Notes under the pieces: generated by a model
What the model saw: the letters and a program-made list of their open reading frames with translations, nothing else
What the model was told of the DNA's origin: nothing
The model's database searches: none
Origin: Chryseobacterium gleum
GTDB taxonomy: Bacteria; Bacteroidota; Bacteroidia; Flavobacteriales_C; GCA-002722245
Length of the DNA: 7,974 bases
Assembly: GCA_945903925.1 (NCBI GenBank)
Contig: CAMDPJ010000105.1
Span: forward strand, 1-7,974
Direction: 5' to 3'
Program-made: the position numbers and the translations under genes
Part shown: positions 6,397-7,974 of the stretch, piece after piece
Layout: the number at the start of each line of letters is the position of its first letter
Numbering within the stretch: the first letter of the stretch is position 1

Positions 6397-6849
6397 TTAT
6401 TGAATATTCAAAAAATATCTCAATTTCTGTTTTGCTTTTCCGCCAATTCTATGGTAAAATTTAATCGCTCTAACATTATCGTGCGGTGTTTGCCATTGAA
6501 TTTGTGTGCAGTTCATTTCTTTTGCTGCTTCTTTCACTTTGTTCACCAGCATTTCACCAATTACTTTGCCGCGATGATTTTCTAAAACAAATAAACAATC
6601 CATGTGTAAATAATGCATAGCTTGCCAAGTAGAAAACTGTTTTGAAAAGGTGGTATAGGCTACCATTTCTCCTTCTGCCACCGCAATGTAACATTGCAAG
6701 GGAGGATTATCACTAAATAAAAACGCACTCAATTTTTCTACTTTCCCCTCTTTAATGAAGTCGTACTTTTCGTACTCTGAATGTAAAGCACACAGTGCAA
6801 CCAATTGTGGTATTTCATTGATTTGGGGTTTGCGAATTTCAATATTCAT
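6397..6849 (-). CDS. GNAT-family N-acetyltransferase
   Basis: This 150-residue protein has the length and order of a single GNAT domain, which transfers an acyl group from acetyl-CoA to an amine. IRKPQINEIPQLVALC (5-20) is the usual first strand and helix. Strands at 51-58 (LQCYIAVA) and 61-68 follow. The motif A region is LHMDCLFVLENHRGKVIGEM (81-100), where the acetyl-CoA pyrophosphate loop reads R93-G-K-V-I-G98; Val96 stands where the R/QxxGxG/A consensus has Gly. Motif B is NVRAIKFYHRIGG (125-137). The strand LHMDCLFV and the WxxxxxN-AIxFY pattern recall spermidine/diamine acetyltransferases, but substrate assignment would be guesswork. The ATG at 6849 begins MNIEIRKPQI, a typical GNAT opening, so the start is secure. 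It lies 25 nt downstream of a 70-codon ORF and upstream of the DinB-like pseudogene on the same strand. Confidence 0.88.
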   Translation of the reverse strand: MNIEIRKPQINEIPQLVALCALHSEYEKYDFIKEGKVEKLSAFLFSDNPPLQCYIAVAEGEMVAYTTFSKQFSTWQAMHYLHMDCLFVLENHRGKVIGEMLVNKVKEAAKEMNCTQIQWQTPHDNVRAIKFYHRIGGKAKQKLRYFLNIQ

Positions 6850-6874
6850 ACAATGTTTTTAAATGTTAAGTGAA

Positions 6875-7087
6875 TTAAACCAATTTTTTATCAAAAAACA
6901 AGGCTTTTCCTGCTTTGGTATCTATTTCATATCCTGCGAATCCAAATTGTTTGCTAAAATAAAAACAAGATACCTGTTTTAATCCTTCCTCTTTCAGCGC
7001 ACAAGTAAAATCGAAATCTCCTCCTCCGACGGAGAGAAAGCCCACACTGCTTCGAAGTTTATTCCTGAATCTTACCAAAAAAAACAT
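6875..7087 (-). CDS. Small hypothetical ORF, possibly a 3' gene remnant
   Basis: This 70-codon ORF is not recognised. Its second half (DFDFTCALKEEGL through FGFAGYEIDTKAGKALFFDK, about 24-67) has ordinary protein composition and reads like the C-terminal part of a globular protein. Its first half (about 1-23, MFFLVRFRNKLRSSVGFLSV then GGG) does not, and is encoded across a small GC-rich palindrome at 7024-7034. The pattern suggests the 3' end of a once longer gene that lost its 5' part near 7020. It is 25 nt upstream of the GNAT gene on the same strand, so a genuine small gene cotranscribed with it remains possible. Confidence 0.3.
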   Translation of the reverse strand: MFFLVRFRNKLRSSVGFLSVGGGDFDFTCALKEEGLKQVSCFYFSKQFGFAGYEIDTKAGKALFFDKKLV

Positions 7088-7127
7088 TTCTCAATTCTGT
7101 TACTATCATTATTTCATAGTTAGTGCT

Positions 7128-7202
7128 TCCGTAGGGGCGAAATGCTTTCGCCCGATTTTTTTGAATTTCTATATTCACGGGCGAGCATTTCGCCCCTACG
7201 GA
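7128..7202. repeat. GC-rich palindromic repeat (REP/MITE-like)
   Basis: The left arm (7128-7154) and right arm (7178-7202) are inverted copies that differ only by two extra T in the left arm; a 23-nt AT-rich loop (7155-7177) separates them. Each arm can also fold alone: GGGCGAAA-TGC-TTTCGCCC at 7135-7153 is a perfect 8-bp dyad, and the right arm holds GGGCGA-GCATT-TCGCCC. The core GTAGGGGCGAAAT is a motif I recall from dispersed intergenic palindromes in several phyla, Bacteroidota and cyanobacteria among them. It could also act as a terminator or mRNA stabiliser, but no gene reads directly into it, and it stands out as GC-rich against its surroundings. Confidence 0.8.
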
Positions 7203-7305
7203 CAGAAAGAAATTTTAAAACATCTTTTCTTATATAAAATGCTCACTATTCAATCACTACTGCGCCTGCAATGTGTTTTAGAAGTTGTTTTAATCGTTTT
7301 GGCAA

Positions 7306-7336
7306 TTTGTTTCCTTCACTAAAAACTTATATATTG
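7306..7336 (+). promoter_or_regulatory. Candidate promoter of the repeat-protein gene
   Basis: TTTG (7306-7309) and TATATTG (7330-7336) are separated by 20 nt, the Bacteroidota -33/-7 spacing; the -7 box lacks one T of TAnnTTTG. The start codon lies 37 nt downstream, giving a leader of about 30 nt. Moderate match only. Confidence 0.4.
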
Positions 7337-7373
7337 CCGCCTTTAAGATCATATTACATCTTAATATTTTTAC

Positions 7374-7974
7374 ATGAAAAAAATTAACGTGTTGATATTC
7401 AGTATTTTGTGGGGGGGGGGTAAATGCCCAAGTAGGTATAGGTACCACCTCACCTAGCAACGACTTAGATGTAGAAAGCAACAGTGGTACTGCAACCGCT
7501 GTAGATATTAACTGCACTTCTACAGGCGACCCTAAAATTAATTTTCAATTAAACGGTACTTCTACCTTTTCCATGGGTATCGATAACTCCGATGCCGATA
7601 AATTTAAAATTGGTACATCGGCACTTGAAACCAACACTAGATTAACTATTGATGCTTCTGGGAATTGTGGGATAGGTAACACCTCGCCAGGTGCTAAGTT
7701 GGATGTTGATGGTTCTGCCATATTTAACGAAACTGGTGCGGCGGTTAATTTCAGGGTAGAAAGTGATGGAGAAACCAATATGCTATATGTTGATGGAACA
7801 AATAATAGAGTAGGTATTGGTACTACTTCCCCATCTACAACTCTTCATGTAGATGGGAGTATAACTGTACCAAGTAATACTTTCATTGGAGCAGGTGCAT
7901 ATCATAACATAACATTTGATGAAGGTGGAGCAAATAAAACAACGTATAGTCAGTATGGAGGTACATTAGCAGGT
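7374..7974 (+). CDS. Secreted GIGTTSP-repeat tail-fibre/adhesin-like protein, frameshifted at poly-G, 3' end outside window
   Basis: From the ATG at 7374 the frame encodes a signal-peptide start (MKKINVLIFSILWGG), then meets a run of ten G and stops at TAG about 39 nt past the run. One base over, the frame is open from 7426 to the window end for 183 codons, beginning AQVGIGTTSPSNDLDV. With nine (or twelve) G the two join as MKKINVLIFSILWGGVNAQ, a complete signal peptide with cleavage before Gln. The downstream part holds three GIGTTSP-type repeats, at 7432 (VGIGTTSPSNDLDV), 7666 (CGIGNTSPGAKLDV) and 7810 (VGIGTTSPSTTLHV). Such repeats are common in large Bacteroidota surface proteins and phage tail fibres that end in an S74 chaperone domain; that C-terminus is not in view. 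Secretion is inferred. As read the gene is off, either truly (phase variation) or through a miscounted homopolymer. Confidence 0.75.
7411..7420 (+). repeat. Poly-G tract (10 G) in the signal-peptide codons
   Basis: This is a homopolymer of ten G, the longest G run in the window, in AT-rich surroundings and inside the hydrophobic part of the signal peptide. Its length sets whether the gene at 7374 is in frame: nine or twelve is in frame, while ten as given is out of frame. Such tracts are classic slipped-strand mispairing sites. Confidence 0.85.

Larger units (their letters stand above)
7088..7373. other. AT-rich intergenic region with inverted repeat
   Basis: These 286 bases lie between the small minus-strand ORF and the start of the repeat protein. 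They hold the GC-rich inverted repeat at 7128-7202 and a candidate promoter at 7306-7336. The remainder is AT-rich DNA in which I see no gene. Confidence 0.7.

Noticed and set aside
7290..7778. Two minus-strand ORFs opposite the repeat protein
   Set aside because: They are shadows. The plus strand here has clear repeat motifs and codon structure, and the minus-strand products match nothing I recognise.

Overview
The window looks like a chromosomal segment of a Bacteroidota bacterium, probably an environmental or metagenomic relative of the Chitinophagales/Flavobacteriales. The signs are: a short (287 aa) primary sigma factor without region 1.1 and with the N-terminus MRQLKITKSITNRDS typical of the phylum; A/T-rich starts without Shine-Dalgarno sequences; candidate promoters of the Bacteroidota -33 (TTTG) / -7 (TAnnTTTG) type; signal peptides cleaved just before Gln; a Gly-tailed single-RRM RNA-binding protein; and at the right edge a secreted protein built on VGIGTTSPS repeats.

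Layout. Positions 83-3744 are on the minus strand. A class I DNA photolyase is followed after 3 nt by an enolase-superfamily dipeptide epimerase, then after 173 nt by a BBP2/OmpL-like outer-membrane beta-barrel porin with a signal peptide and a C-terminal Phe. From about 3745 to 4112 a divergent intergenic region carries a perfect 8-bp dyad and a -7-like box ahead of rpoD (4113-4976, plus strand), which ends in a clean intrinsic terminator. Between rpoD and the plus-strand RRM gene (5437-5901) lie about 300 nt without an ORF. This stretch has promoter-like boxes, several long-range complementary segments and a strong intrinsic terminator at 5333-5363. It is best read as an unannotated structured small RNA or a terminated leader.

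A 15-bp-stem bidirectional terminator (5918-5953) closes the RRM gene. It also overlaps the 3' end of a decayed minus-strand gene (5932 to about 6341). Conceptual translation of that gene, allowing two stops and one frameshift, reads as a DinB-like domain protein. Upstream of it on the same strand are an intact GNAT acetyltransferase (6397-6849) and a 70-codon ORF of unknown nature, possibly the 3' remnant of a larger gene. A roughly 75-bp GC-rich inverted repeat (7128-7202) sits in the following AT-rich spacer.

The right edge (7374-7974) is the start of a secreted, S74/tail-fibre-like repeat protein. Its signal-peptide codons contain a run of ten G. Nine or twelve G would join a normal signal peptide to the 183-codon downstream frame, but ten gives a frameshift and early stop. 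This is either phase variation or a homopolymer sequencing error.

The left part is housekeeping (DNA repair, peptide/muropeptide recycling, outer-membrane transport, primary sigma factor, RNA-binding protein). The right part (pseudogene, repeat, repeat-built surface protein) looks like a decaying, more variable region. No complete mobile element, CRISPR array, tRNA or rRNA was seen.
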